Shown piece after piece: positions 16,650 through 26,226 of a DNA stretch of 64,000 nt. Below the pieces are notes generated by a model. It was not told the DNA's origin, did not search any database, and was given only the letters and a program-made list of their open reading frames with translations. The stretch's first letter is position 1, and each line of letters opens with the position of its first letter. The position numbers were made by a program, and so were the translations under genes. The DNA comes from an uncultured bacterium (GTDB taxonomy: Bacteria; Bacteroidota; Bacteroidia; Bacteroidales; Bacteroidaceae). The stretch is from positions 62,001-126,000 of the forward strand of contig CAMHUC010000001.1 of assembly GCA_946188155.1 (NCBI GenBank), given 5' to 3'.

Positions 16650-19130
16650 TTAGAAAGGGTATCCCACGGCGAAATGCAGGGTATGCATGTCGCGCCAGCT
16701 TTCAACGTTGAAGAAGTAGCGTGAGATGCCGTTGTCGCAGGGCTGGTGGATGGCCAGGCCCCAGTCGAGACGTATCACGAGGAATCCCAGGTCGTAGCGC
16801 AGGCCCAGACCGGTGCCGATGGCGATGTCTTTCAGCAGTCGCGAGGGCTTGAAGAGCATCTGGTCTGTCCACGCCTTGTTGGCGTCATACAGTTCCTGGG
16901 CTGTAACTGTCTCGCCGATGCCCATGCTTAAGGCATCCGCTTCTTCCTGATAGTCCTCCACGGAGCCGATGTTCAGTGGTCTGAGTCGCCAGGTGTTGCC
17001 CATGTCGAGGAATACGGCACCCTTGAGGTTGCCCCAGATGGGGGTGCGCAGTTCCAGGTTGGCCACAAATTTCAGGTCGCCGTTGCGCAGCAGATAGAAC
17101 AGTTGTCTGTCATAACGGTCTTTGAGGCCTAAGTCGCTGAATGCCCCCGGGCCGATGTCGCGAACGGCGAAGGCTCGGATGCTGTTGGCACCGCCCACGT
17201 AGAACTGCTCGGTGAGGGGCGACTCGATGGTGTTGCCGTAGCAGAGCAGCACGCCGGCGTTGACATGGCCAACGAGACTCGAGGCGCTTCCCACGGCCCA
17301 GGTCTTGGTGAAGTTGGTCTCCAGCTTGACGAACTGCGAGTATGTGTTTCTGAACAGCTCTTTCCCCACCTGGCTGAAAGGCTTGCCGCGTAGCTTGTCG
17401 AACACGGATATCAGGTTGCCCGACTCCTCGATGGTGATGTCCCAGCGTATAGGGTTGAGAAGGGTTGAGGGGCTGTTATAGGTGTAGCTGTAGCGTATCT
17501 TGGGTATGAAGTAGTCGCCCATGGTGCGCACCAGATAGGGATGTACGGCCATCACGGAGTCGAACTTGGCTGAGACAGAACTCTTGAACTGGTATTTCAG
17601 CGTGAGTGGCGACAGCTCGTGGCTGCTCTGCTGTGAGGTCTGCCAGCGGTAGGTCCACTCGCCGCTTACGATGCGCATCTTGTAGTACTCCGGGCGTCGG
17701 GCAATGTCCATCGACACCTTGGCAAAGGTTGTCGGGGTAGAGTAGAAGCGCCGCCGGCGTATGATGCGCCCGTCCTTGCCGCGCCGGATGCGGTCGCTGT
17801 TGTAGAAGGGTGCTATGATGCGTGGGAATTCGATGCTCACGTCGGCACCGTATTGATAGGTGGTTCTGTTGCCGCCGCCGCCTCGCTGCCACTCGAACGA
17901 GCCGTGCAGGTTGACGTCGAGCTTCTCGCCGGCCCTGAAGGCATTGCGGCGGGTGACGCCCAGTCGGAGCTCCGGGCCGTAGCGGCCGTTAGTGCGCCCG
18001 TTGAAGATGGTCTCTACGTAGAAGTCGTAGGGCTTGTCGAACACGCAGTTGAGCGACAGGTCGAGCGTGTCGGTGCCTGGACGCGGGGTGAACACGAAGT
18101 CGGTGCTGGAGAATACGCCCGTGGCGTTGACCTTGGCAGCCGACTCCATATAGTTGTCATAGCTATACAGCTGGCGCGGGCGCATTCGCAGGTTTCTCAG
18201 GATGACTGAGGGGCGTATGGGGGGCTTCTTGCCGTTGAAGTGCATGATGAGATGGCGGCGGCGCGTGCTGTCGGTAAGCTGTTCGCGCATGGTGCGGCGG
18301 AAGCTGACGTCGATATTGCCCACATACCATTTCGACAGGGCCTCTGGTGGCAGACCGTCGGCCAGCTGCAGCCTCAGCTGCGACTTGTCGGCGACCATCG
18401 TGGTGTCGGCCAGATAGGAGGTGTAGCTGGGCGAATAGTAGTAGTAGCCGTTGTTGCGGAACAGCTGGCTGAGGCGGCTGCGCTCGCCGTCGAGGTTGCC
18501 TAAGCTGAATGGCCGCCCCTTGGCGATGAGGGCCTCGCTGGCGGTGGAGTCGATGAGCTCGCCGAGACTGTCGGTGAAGCCCACGTATGCCACGCTGTCG
18601 AGGGTGAACAGGCTGTCGAGGGTGACGGTGTACCTGATTTTGCTCTTCTTGGGATTCTTCTGAGGCACCACCTCGTAGCCGACATCGCCGCGCAGGTAGC
18701 CGTTGTTGCGCAGCACGCTGCGGGCCACCGAGGCACGCAGCGCCGGGTTCACCTGGCTCATCAGCACCGGGGCCTTGCCGAACGACTTGGTCATCCAGCG
18801 GGCAAAGCCCGACTCTCGCTGCGAGAAGCGGTTGTAGACCCACAGGTGCCACGACCAGGGCACGGTGTAGTAGCTGCTGCCGAAGAGTGAGCCGTTGGGC
18901 TTCGTGGCCAGGGCGGCCTCCACCTCCTCCTTCGTCGTTGCCAGGTGGGCGCTGTGCTGGTCCTCGCGGTCGTCGGTATACTCTATCTTCTTCAGGCCGG
19001 TGAACAGTTGGTCGTCGTCGGGGATGCCCTTTGTCATCGAGCAAGCGGTGATCAGCAGGATGAGTGAGAGGTAGGAGGTGAGCGGTAAGAGGTGAGAGGC
19101 GAGAGGTGAGAGGTAAGAGAAATGTTTCAT
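16650..19130 (-). CDS. tamL: TamL, BamA-like outer-membrane lipoprotein
   Basis: 826 residues. The start at 19130 gives a lipoprotein signal ending LITAC and overlaps tamB by 4 bp; the open frame continues further upstream only as an out-of-frame reading of tamB. N-terminal POTRA-like region (LFTGLKKIEYTDDRE; RSVLRNNGYLRGDVGYEVVP), then an Omp85-type 16-strand barrel ending HFAVGYPF. In Bacteroidetes TamL is the lipidated TamA counterpart that works with TamB at the outer membrane. The signal segment LSPLASHLLPLTSYLSL is encoded by a GAGAGGT-type tandem array (19067-19120). Confidence 0.9.
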   Translation of the reverse strand: MKHFSYLSPLASHLLPLTSYLSLILLITACSMTKGIPDDDQLFTGLKKIEYTDDREDQHSAHLATTKEEVEAALATKPNGSLFGSSYYTVPWSWHLWVYNRFSQRESGFARWMTKSFGKAPVLMSQVNPALRASVARSVLRNNGYLRGDVGYEVVPQKNPKKSKIRYTVTLDSLFTLDSVAYVGFTDSLGELIDSTASEALIAKGRPFSLGNLDGERSRLSQLFRNNGYYYYSPSYTSYLADTTMVADKSQLRLQLADGLPPEALSKWYVGNIDVSFRRTMREQLTDSTRRRHLIMHFNGKKPPIRPSVILRNLRMRPRQLYSYDNYMESAAKVNATGVFSSTDFVFTPRPGTDTLDLSLNCVFDKPYDFYVETIFNGRTNGRYGPELRLGVTRRNAFRAGEKLDVNLHGSFEWQRGGGGNRTTYQYGADVSIEFPRIIAPFYNSDRIRRGKDGRIIRRRRFYSTPTTFAKVSMDIARRPEYYKMRIVSGEWTYRWQTSQQSSHELSPLTLKYQFKSSVSAKFDSVMAVHPYLVRTMGDYFIPKIRYSYTYNSPSTLLNPIRWDITIEESGNLISVFDKLRGKPFSQVGKELFRNTYSQFVKLETNFTKTWAVGSASSLVGHVNAGVLLCYGNTIESPLTEQFYVGGANSIRAFAVRDIGPGAFSDLGLKDRYDRQLFYLLRNGDLKFVANLELRTPIWGNLKGAVFLDMGNTWRLRPLNIGSVEDYQEEADALSMGIGETVTAQELYDANKAWTDQMLFKPSRLLKDIAIGTGLGLRYDLGFLVIRLDWGLAIHQPCDNGISRYFFNVESWRDMHTLHFAVGYPF

Positions 19131-22100
19131 CGTGTGGCCTCCTTTCTGGTACTGTCTGTTGTTGTCGTGTCGCGCCGCATGGCGGGCTGCATGGTGCGCG
19201 GTTGCATCATCATGGGCTGCTGGTCCGACTTCCAGAAGCGCAGGAAGTCCCAGAAGTTCTGGGCCTTGCGGCGCCACACGAAGCCCACGCCGTAGGCATT
19301 GGTGTAGCCGTCGAGCCAGTCGTACACGTTCTGCTGGTAGAACAGCTTCACGTTCTGCGTGGCGTTTTGGTTCAGCCGGTACTCCATGCTGATGTTGTCG
19401 AAGAACGACTTCTTCTGCCCCAGTGCCTCGTTGGCTCCCGACGACACCTTTCCGCCGAGTTCTATCTTCAGCCGGTTGTTGAGGAACCGCTTGGCGAACT
19501 TGAAGGAGTAGTCGGTGTACATATTGCCCGTGGCGTCGGTGGCGTTGTCGATGCCCACGCTCAGGTCGAGGGTCTTCAGGGCCGAGCCGGCGATGTTGTT
19601 GATCTCGCTCTGCAGGAAGGAACTCAGGGCGGAGTTCATGGTGAAGTTGTTGGTGTTGCCGTTGGCCAGGTACATGCCCGTGGTGAGCATCGTCACGGCC
19701 ACCTTGCCGCGCTCCTCGACGCTCATCGTGGCCAGCTCGCCGCTGATGTTGTTGTCCTCGGGGGCATCGATGATGAACTCCAGGCCCATGTCGTTGAGCG
19801 TCTTGGTGATGATGACACCGCAGTCGAAGGCGACGCTGCGCGAGGCTCCGCTCTCGTCGTTGACGGTGGCCTTGGTGCGTTCCGTGGCGGTGATGTTGAG
19901 CTTCGGGTTTGTGGCGTCGCCGGTGAACTCCACGTAGCTGCCGTCCTTGATGGTGAAGGTCTTCAGCGGTATTACGGGCAGCGAGTACTTCATCTCGCCG
20001 CTGTTGAGCGTGTAGCGCCCCGTCAGGTTGATGCCTTCCGAGCCGTACTTCATGCGCAGGTCGCCGCCGCCCATCAGATCCACGTAGTTGGTCTGCTCGG
20101 CGTTCAGGTCGCACACGATGCGTGCGCCCTGCGACACGCTGATGGTCAGGTCGGCCTCGAAGCCTGTGGGCGTGGGACGGGTCACCACCACCTTGGCGGA
20201 GTCGCTGAAGTCGGTGAACTTCACCAGCTCGTCAAGCCGGTTGTCGGTGGATAGAGGGGAGTCGAGCAGCATGTAGGTCATGTTGGTGGAGCCAAGCACG
20301 TCGATGCGTCCGCGCATCTTGAGCATGTCAAGCGGACCCTGCATGCGGGCGAAGAGGTTGACGAAGGCCTTGCCGAACGTGATCGACTTCTGCTCCTGCC
20401 GGGCATTGATGAGCTGTAGGTTGCGGGCCCGCATGCGCAGGTCCATAGCGAGGTGCTCGGTGTCGCTGAAGTCGATGTCGCCCATCAGGTTGAGCGGCTC
20501 GTCGTTGTGGGCGTAGAGTCCGAAGTTCTCCAGCAGCAAGTGGGAACCCACGACGCGCAGGGGGTCGCTGTCGAAGCGCATCCTCACGCCGTAGGGGATG
20601 CTTACGAGATAAGCCGAGTCGACGTATACCTCGCCGTCGACCAGCGGGTGGCGGGTGGTGCCCTTGACGCTGAGGCTGCCCTCGCCGTAGCCTTCCAGAC
20701 CGACTATCTGGTCGGGTATGAAGCCGTTGACGAGCGACAGCGGCATCCGCGTCATGTCGAAGGTGGCGTCGATGTCTCCTTCTCCTTTATTATAATAGGT
20801 GCCTCTCAACAGTCCGAACTCTTCTTCGTCGAGCATCAGGCGGGCTTCGATGGCATGGGCGTCGGCTTCTTTCTGCAGGTATACCAGCTCGGTGCTGATG
20901 TTGCCTACGGGCGACCCCTCGTAGGTCATGCTCTTCACGCCCATGTCGGAGGCCACGGAGAACCGCTCCTGCTGATCTTGCAGTATGTGGAAGTCGCCGT
21001 TCAGATGGCCGGTGATGCGCGGCATGTAGGGCAGCACCGAGGTCAGCTCGCCCAGGTTGATGCGGTTGAGCGACAATGTCAGGTCCTGCAGCATGGTCGA
21101 GTCCTGGTTCTCGGTGTAGATCTTAACACCCGTCTTGTCGTCGGCGATGAGGTCTACCTTGGCCTGGATTTTCCTGTCGCTCCTGAAGAAGATATAGTTG
21201 TCCTTGTTCAGGTTGAACTCCTTGTAGCCGATGGTGGGCCTCTCGGGCATCAGGTGCAGGCGCAGGCCTTGGGACTCCATCTCGGCCGTGGCACCGATTC
21301 TGACGCCCATGCGGTCTTTGTCGTCGTAGTAGCGCAGGCCGGCCAGTGCGCCGTGCTCATGGAAGTGTCCGTCGACGAGGGCGTTGAACACGAACTGCGG
21401 GTTCTTCCGGTTGTTGCGTATCTGGCCGTTGTAGGTCAGCCGCTCGCCCTTCTGCGCCAGGTTCAGGCGGATGGTGTCGATGCGGGTGCTGTCGTAGACG
21501 AGCGAGAAGAAGTGGCTCCGCCCGTTGATGCCCGTCAGCGGCGAGGTGTCCAGGTCTATCTCCATCTCCTTGAAGTCGATGCCCATGGCCCTGAGCAGGT
21601 TGGCCACGGGGTTGTTGCGCTTGCTCTCCAGGTGCAGCTTCAGCGTGGGCAGCAGGCGCTTGATGGCAGGCTGGTCGATCACCTTCTGCTCGAACTTCGC
21701 CGTCACCGAGTCGGCCAGCAGCGACGCCTGTGCCAGCAGCCGCTCGTAGCCGCCGCTGCCGTCGAGCTTCAGTATGAAGTCGCCGCTCTGGGCTCTGACG
21801 TACGTGGTGTCGGATGTGGTCTTCAGCAGCACGCCCAGTCTGCCCGGAGTGTAGGTCTTCGTGCTGTCCCTGACGTAGACGTCGTCCATCAGTCCGCTCA
21901 GGTAGTGCGTCTGCTTCAGGTCGGAGTGTACCTTCAGGCTGCCTCGCATGCCGATGGTCAGCTGCCTCTCGGCCAGTCGCAGCTGGTAGAGGTCGGCCTT
22001 GGTCAGATTGGTATCGATGGTGCCCTCTATGCGCTTCGTGTTGAGCAGCAGGTCGGCACCAAGCGAGCCGTCGATTACCCTGTTGCTGCCGTTGATGGCC

Positions 22101-23893
22101 ACCTGTCCGCGACCGTCCTTCAGTGTGGCGGTGGCCGTCAGGTTGTCCAGGTTCATGTGGCCGTACTTCAGCAGCCTGACCTGTACGTCGGCATCCAGCC
22201 TGCTGCGGCTGGAGAGCAGGTCGGTGCCGTAGCCCTTGGCCTTGATGTCGGCCGAGAGGGTGTAGATGGAGTCCTTCGGCAGGTAGTGGTGTACATTCAT
22301 TCGGTCGATGCTGATGTCGGCATCGTAGCTCATAAGCTGCGTGGCCGGGCTGCCCTTGGCATCGAGTGGTATCTGTGCGTAGCCCTTCAGGCGTATGTTG
22401 CCGTCACCCTCGCTGGCTGTCAGGTCGGCATTGTAGCGGGTGCCGTCGGCCGTCAGCCGTCCTTTGAGGCTGATGCCGTCGGGAATGCTGTAGGTGCCGC
22501 TCATCTTCGGGTCGATGAGTGCGGTGAGGAAGTTCAGCTGCTTGCTCTTGGCGTCGAGGGTGATGTCGGCCTTCATGCGGCTCAGGTCGGTCACGTTGTC
22601 GAGGGTGCCCTTGAGTCTGGTGTCAAGGGCGGTGGCCAGGTTGATGTCCAGGCCGGTGATGTTCAGGTGCCGCAGGTTGCCGTCGGCAGAGCCTCTGATT
22701 ACCAGCGGACGGTTGGGGAACCGCTCCATGAACTTCTGCGGCAGGTCGCCGTAGATGCGGAACAGGTCCTGCTTGCCCAGCTGTGCCAGCAGGCGCACTT
22801 TTAGTGCGGGGGAGGAGGGCTTCTCCTTCCTCCTTCCCCCTTCCTCGTTCCTCGAAACAAATTCGCTCCCCCGTACATCGAACGCCCTGAAGTCGATGTC
22901 AGCCTCGGCCGCAATGTTCGAGTCGGGTGTGCGCAGCGTCATCTGCGGCAGCTGTAGCCGGTTGAAGGTGGAGTCCATCTTCACGCCGCCCGTCAGTTCG
23001 GTCACTTCGATGCCGCTCTTCTCCCTCAGATGGCTCTGGCGCACTCTTAGCGACAGGCCGTCGGGGGTATAGCTGATGTGGTCGATGCCCAGTCGGATGT
23101 CCGAGAGTGCCAGATGGCTGTAGTCCAGACCGCTGGTCTCGGGTGCCGAGCGGTCGTCGTAGCTCAGTCGGCCGTCGTGCCAGTCGAGGCTTGCCACCTT
23201 GTATGTCTTTCGGCCCAGGTCGATGTCGGCCTGTCGGGCTACGGCCCTGCCCAGCCAGCCGCCCACCTGTAGGGTGTCGCCGGGCAGGTGCAGGCTTACT
23301 GCCGTCTGGCTGATGGTGAGGCTGTCGGCCACGATTTTCCACCTGACGTCGCTCTTGGTGGTGTCCACCGCCGCCGTGTCGCTCAGGGCGATGGCTATGC
23401 GGCTGTCCTTCAGAAGCGCCCCGTTCACCTCCACCGTCTCGCCGTCCAGGTCGATACCGTGCGAGGAGAGCCACAGCTCGCCCACATCGCCTCTGATCTG
23501 CAGGTCGCTGATCAGTCCGTCGGTATTGATACGGGCATCATGCAGCGACAGCTCGTTGATGACCACCCGTTTCTGCAGCAGAGGCCACAGCTGCACGTCG
23601 GCCACCAGCCGGCCCACGTCGGCCAGCGTGTCGCTGTACTCGGTGGCGCGGGGCGACGGTGGCGCCCCGTGCCCCCGCACCACGCGGAAGCCGTCGATGC
23701 CTAAGTCGAAGGGGAACTCCAGGTCTACATGCCCGACGGTGATTTCCATCCCCAGCTTTTCTGAGGCGATGGCAGTCACCCGCTGCACCGCCCAGTTCTG
23801 CACCGGCGGACAGTAGAGCAATGCGGCGAGTATGGTGAACAGCAGAATGGGTGTCAGCGCCGCTATTCCCACCCATTTCAGCACTTTCTTCAT
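19127..23893 (-). CDS. tamB: TamB, translocation and assembly module
   Basis: 1588 residues with an N-terminal membrane anchor (WVGIAALTPILLFTILAAL), a long AsmA/TamB-like beta-rich body, and the conserved C-terminal TamB (DUF490) domain (about 1150-1530; SVEERGKVAVTMLTTGMYL, LGGKVSSGAN). It bridges the periplasm and is implicated in outer-membrane protein assembly or phospholipid transport. It is the first gene of the pair with tamL. The segment RNEEGGRRKEKPSSP (around residue 350) is encoded by a CCTTCCT-type array (22808-22855), a repeat-derived insert in the periplasmic body. A TACTTTTG box is at 23919-23926. Confidence 0.93.
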   Translation of the reverse strand: MKKVLKWVGIAALTPILLFTILAALLYCPPVQNWAVQRVTAIASEKLGMEITVGHVDLEFPFDLGIDGFRVVRGHGAPPSPRATEYSDTLADVGRLVADVQLWPLLQKRVVINELSLHDARINTDGLISDLQIRGDVGELWLSSHGIDLDGETVEVNGALLKDSRIAIALSDTAAVDTTKSDVRWKIVADSLTISQTAVSLHLPGDTLQVGGWLGRAVARQADIDLGRKTYKVASLDWHDGRLSYDDRSAPETSGLDYSHLALSDIRLGIDHISYTPDGLSLRVRQSHLREKSGIEVTELTGGVKMDSTFNRLQLPQMTLRTPDSNIAAEADIDFRAFDVRGSEFVSRNEEGGRRKEKPSSPALKVRLLAQLGKQDLFRIYGDLPQKFMERFPNRPLVIRGSADGNLRHLNITGLDINLATALDTRLKGTLDNVTDLSRMKADITLDAKSKQLNFLTALIDPKMSGTYSIPDGISLKGRLTADGTRYNADLTASEGDGNIRLKGYAQIPLDAKGSPATQLMSYDADISIDRMNVHHYLPKDSIYTLSADIKAKGYGTDLLSSRSRLDADVQVRLLKYGHMNLDNLTATATLKDGRGQVAINGSNRVIDGSLGADLLLNTKRIEGTIDTNLTKADLYQLRLAERQLTIGMRGSLKVHSDLKQTHYLSGLMDDVYVRDSTKTYTPGRLGVLLKTTSDTTYVRAQSGDFILKLDGSGGYERLLAQASLLADSVTAKFEQKVIDQPAIKRLLPTLKLHLESKRNNPVANLLRAMGIDFKEMEIDLDTSPLTGINGRSHFFSLVYDSTRIDTIRLNLAQKGERLTYNGQIRNNRKNPQFVFNALVDGHFHEHGALAGLRYYDDKDRMGVRIGATAEMESQGLRLHLMPERPTIGYKEFNLNKDNYIFFRSDRKIQAKVDLIADDKTGVKIYTENQDSTMLQDLTLSLNRINLGELTSVLPYMPRITGHLNGDFHILQDQQERFSVASDMGVKSMTYEGSPVGNISTELVYLQKEADAHAIEARLMLDEEEFGLLRGTYYNKGEGDIDATFDMTRMPLSLVNGFIPDQIVGLEGYGEGSLSVKGTTRHPLVDGEVYVDSAYLVSIPYGVRMRFDSDPLRVVGSHLLLENFGLYAHNDEPLNLMGDIDFSDTEHLAMDLRMRARNLQLINARQEQKSITFGKAFVNLFARMQGPLDMLKMRGRIDVLGSTNMTYMLLDSPLSTDNRLDELVKFTDFSDSAKVVVTRPTPTGFEADLTISVSQGARIVCDLNAEQTNYVDLMGGGDLRMKYGSEGINLTGRYTLNSGEMKYSLPVIPLKTFTIKDGSYVEFTGDATNPKLNITATERTKATVNDESGASRSVAFDCGVIITKTLNDMGLEFIIDAPEDNNISGELATMSVEERGKVAVTMLTTGMYLANGNTNNFTMNSALSSFLQSEINNIAGSALKTLDLSVGIDNATDATGNMYTDYSFKFAKRFLNNRLKIELGGKVSSGANEALGQKKSFFDNISMEYRLNQNATQNVKLFYQQNVYDWLDGYTNAYGVGFVWRRKAQNFWDFLRFWKSDQQPMMMQPRTMQPAMRRDTTTTDSTRKEATR

Positions 23894-23968
23894 TATGGCG
23901 TCTTTCGTAATGACGGCACAAAAGTAGCAAAAAGATTTGAGGCTACCCCCTCCCCGTGGCAGTTTTTC

Positions 23969-25813
23969 TTACTCCTTGTGTATTTTTAACATCTTTTCCT
24001 GCTGTGTCTGTTTGTAATACTCGTCCATCATCTTGCCCAGTGCTTCGATGTCGTAGAACGACTCGGGGTGGTTCTTCCGGTCCAGCAGCTTGTGCGGCTC
24101 GATGCCAGGGTCGACGCTTTTCCCGCCGTCATAGGTGATGTGGGATCGGAACGACGATATGCGATAGTCCAGGCCGTTGGCTGTCGACATGTGTTGGATG
24201 GCACACGAGCCTCCTCCCGACGCCTCTCCGATGACGAGTGCGCCGAGTTCCTTCATTCGGGCAGTAAAATAGTTGCCGCATGACCAGGTGCAGGCACTGC
24301 ATAGCACACCTACGTTCAGACGGTTTTTCACCTCCTTGTCTTTCTCGTCGTATTGGCCGTCGAAGTTGCGGTCCACGTCGTAGAGGCAGTCGCTGCGTTG
24401 ACCGGTCATGGTGTTCTCGTAGCGCAGGTGGCTGTCATCGTAGAGTATCGAGGTGAAGGCTGTCGCGATGTCAGAGGAGCCTCCCATGTTCGATGAACAG
24501 TCGATGATGAAGTGCTCCACCTCAGGGTCGGCCTGTGCGCGCTGCCAGCCGTCGAGGAATACCAGCAGTTCGTCGTCGGGCGTATTCTCCAGCGTGGGCT
24601 TAGGGCCTCCAGAGTAGTAATTGAGCCAGCCGCCCCAGTCGAGTTCACTAAAAGTCAGTATCACGCACAGCGCTGTATTGCCCTTCTTGAAATAGCGCCC
24701 CTTGCCGAGCACTTTCTCGCGGAGTGCGTTCATCTCTTCTTCAATTTTGAACTTCTGCGTTGTCATCTTCACACCCTCGTCGGCCAGCCGTGCTGCTATC
24801 GGGTAGGCGCTGCGGGCCTTCTCAATGCGCTGGTTGACGCTGGGCAGTATGGACTTCGGGCAATAGCGGGTGATGTTGACCCAGGTGTGTCCGCCGTCGT
24901 GGACGTAGTACTGCAGTGCCTGCATGCCCAGTACGAACTCTGCCGTGTTGGTCGACTGCAGGAGCTGCCTCACGGTCCGGCCCTCTTCGCCCTGGGCCTC
25001 CAGCGTGTGGTCTATGCCGTTGGCAATCCATTGCGCCTCGTATGGAGAGCGTTCCGTGTGACCTAAGAGATTGTCGATGGTGAAGCAGAGGTCCTGATAG
25101 CGGTATTTGGCCAGGTCGGCGGGTATCGACTCGCGCTGGTAGTTGGCTATGATGAACGTAGAGTCGACCACCTGTATCGGACTTCTGTTGGGATTGACGC
25201 AGATGACGATTCGCTCGCCGTTGAATCCGGTTGTGCGAAGGTTCAGGTCGGAATAGAGGTCGTTGACGAGGGTGAATGGCAGATAGACGTCCTGCTCGTC
25301 GCCACGCAGGTCGATGCCGTACTTGTGGAAGTTGAGTGTCACGTGAGCTGTCTTTGGCGTAATATCCACGCTTTTGAACCGCACGAAGCCCGTCTCGTCG
25401 TATCCCACATTAGGCAGGTCTTGGCCCGTGAGCGACTGCATGTTGGTGAATGCCTCGAAGTTGTCGCTTGAGAAGGTGTCGCTGCCGATGTCCACCGTGG
25501 CCTGTCCGTCGCGTGACTTGAGTTCGTAGCTGTTGCCGTTTCTCTTGACGGCCAGCTGCTGGTGGGGCAGCATCATGTGGTGGAAGTTGCGGGCCGAGAT
25601 GTAGGCCACGTTGGGCTGGTCGCTGTAGAAGCGCAGCGTCACCTCCTCGGCAGGCTTTCCGTCGCGGTTCACGGGTACAGCTCTCTCTGTATAGCCGATT
25701 CTGCTCCCTGGGTCGTCGATCTCTACACTCCCGTTGTTGTCTCTGTTTGAGTCAACGCATGCCGTCAGCACCATAGCTGCCAGCACGCAGCAAGTCATTG
25801 TCTGTTTCATCAC
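23969..25813 (-). CDS. S41-family peptidase-like lipoprotein
   Basis: 614 residues with a lipoprotein signal (CCVLAAMVLTAC). The C-terminal third is an S41 (tail-specific/CtpA) domain: FIIDCSSNMGGSSDIATAF, then GVLCSACTWSCGNYFTARM, where the Ser lies in the position of the nucleophile, and LGALVIGEASGGGS. The N-terminal part is a beta-rich domain of unknown role. Processing protease activity is inferred from family. A 46-residue ORF ends 6 bp upstream, and a short CACTATT array separates them. Confidence 0.85.
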   Translation of the reverse strand: MMKQTMTCCVLAAMVLTACVDSNRDNNGSVEIDDPGSRIGYTERAVPVNRDGKPAEEVTLRFYSDQPNVAYISARNFHHMMLPHQQLAVKRNGNSYELKSRDGQATVDIGSDTFSSDNFEAFTNMQSLTGQDLPNVGYDETGFVRFKSVDITPKTAHVTLNFHKYGIDLRGDEQDVYLPFTLVNDLYSDLNLRTTGFNGERIVICVNPNRSPIQVVDSTFIIANYQRESIPADLAKYRYQDLCFTIDNLLGHTERSPYEAQWIANGIDHTLEAQGEEGRTVRQLLQSTNTAEFVLGMQALQYYVHDGGHTWVNITRYCPKSILPSVNQRIEKARSAYPIAARLADEGVKMTTQKFKIEEEMNALREKVLGKGRYFKKGNTALCVILTFSELDWGGWLNYYSGGPKPTLENTPDDELLVFLDGWQRAQADPEVEHFIIDCSSNMGGSSDIATAFTSILYDDSHLRYENTMTGQRSDCLYDVDRNFDGQYDEKDKEVKNRLNVGVLCSACTWSCGNYFTARMKELGALVIGEASGGGSCAIQHMSTANGLDYRISSFRSHITYDGGKSVDPGIEPHKLLDRKNHPESFYDIEALGKMMDEYYKQTQQEKMLKIHKE

Positions 25814-25819
25814 TATTCA

Positions 25820-25960
25820 CTATTCACTATTTATTTTCCCTTCATTCCTTAGAATGACTCTTGCCAACAGATTATACAAGCTTCTCTCCTTGTCCCATTC
25901 AACAGCCGTCGAGAGTGCTCCTCTTGCTGACGCTCTGCGCAATGGTCTTATTGTTTTCAT
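25820..25960 (-). CDS. possible 46-residue small protein upstream of the S41 gene
   Basis: ATG at 25960, stop at 25820, 46 residues, basic N-terminal half (MKTIRPLRRASARG) and an amphipathic second half (ERSLYNLLARVILRNEG). A good promoter (25996-26025) is placed to transcribe it together with the S41 peptidase, whose ATG is only 6 bp after this stop. No signal peptide. It could be a leader or regulatory peptide, or simply a readable 5' leader; I do not recognise a family. Confidence 0.4.
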   Translation of the reverse strand: MKTIRPLRRASARGALSTAVEWDKERSLYNLLARVILRNEGKINSE

Positions 25961-25995
25961 AACTTTTCGGCTTTTTGTTTTGGGATATGTCGGTG

Positions 25996-26025
25996 CAAAG
26001 ATAAGCAAATAATCTGAATTAACAA
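25996..26025 (-). promoter_or_regulatory. Bacteroidetes-type promoter for the small ORF and S41 gene
   Basis: Minus-strand TTG (26023-26025), 19 bp, TATCTTTG (25996-26003). The predicted transcript starts about 175 nt before the S41 ATG. Confidence 0.65.
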
Positions 26026-26162
26026 AAGATAAGGGCAAAAAAGCTCCTGAGTTCGGCGATGCGTCAGCCAAATCGTTCTTCATGACAATATAAGTTTTTT
26101 AAGAAAAATCCTGTATAGTTTGAAATGTAGAATCCGGAAAGAGAACAAGGAGGGCACCGAAA

Positions 26163-26199
26163 AAAGCGGGCCACCTACCAGATGTAGGCGGCCCGCTTT
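26163..26199 (-). terminator. Intrinsic terminator of the frameshifted gene
   Basis: AAAGCGGGCCACCTAC (26163-26178) pairs with 26184-26199 with one mismatch and a 5-nt loop. On the minus strand the stem is followed by a run of T. It lies 28 bp after the stop at 26227. Confidence 0.9.
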
Positions 26200-26226
26200 G
26201 TCGGGGGTGAGAGTTGTGATGGGCGG

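Noticed and set aside
19131..20114. Upstream extension of the tamL frame
   Set aside because: Overlaps tamB out of frame; the start at 19130 gives a lipoprotein signal and a 4-bp overlap.
20453..22804. 783-codon plus-strand frame
   Set aside because: Antisense to tamB; composition artefact of a GC-rich gene, no recognisable domain.
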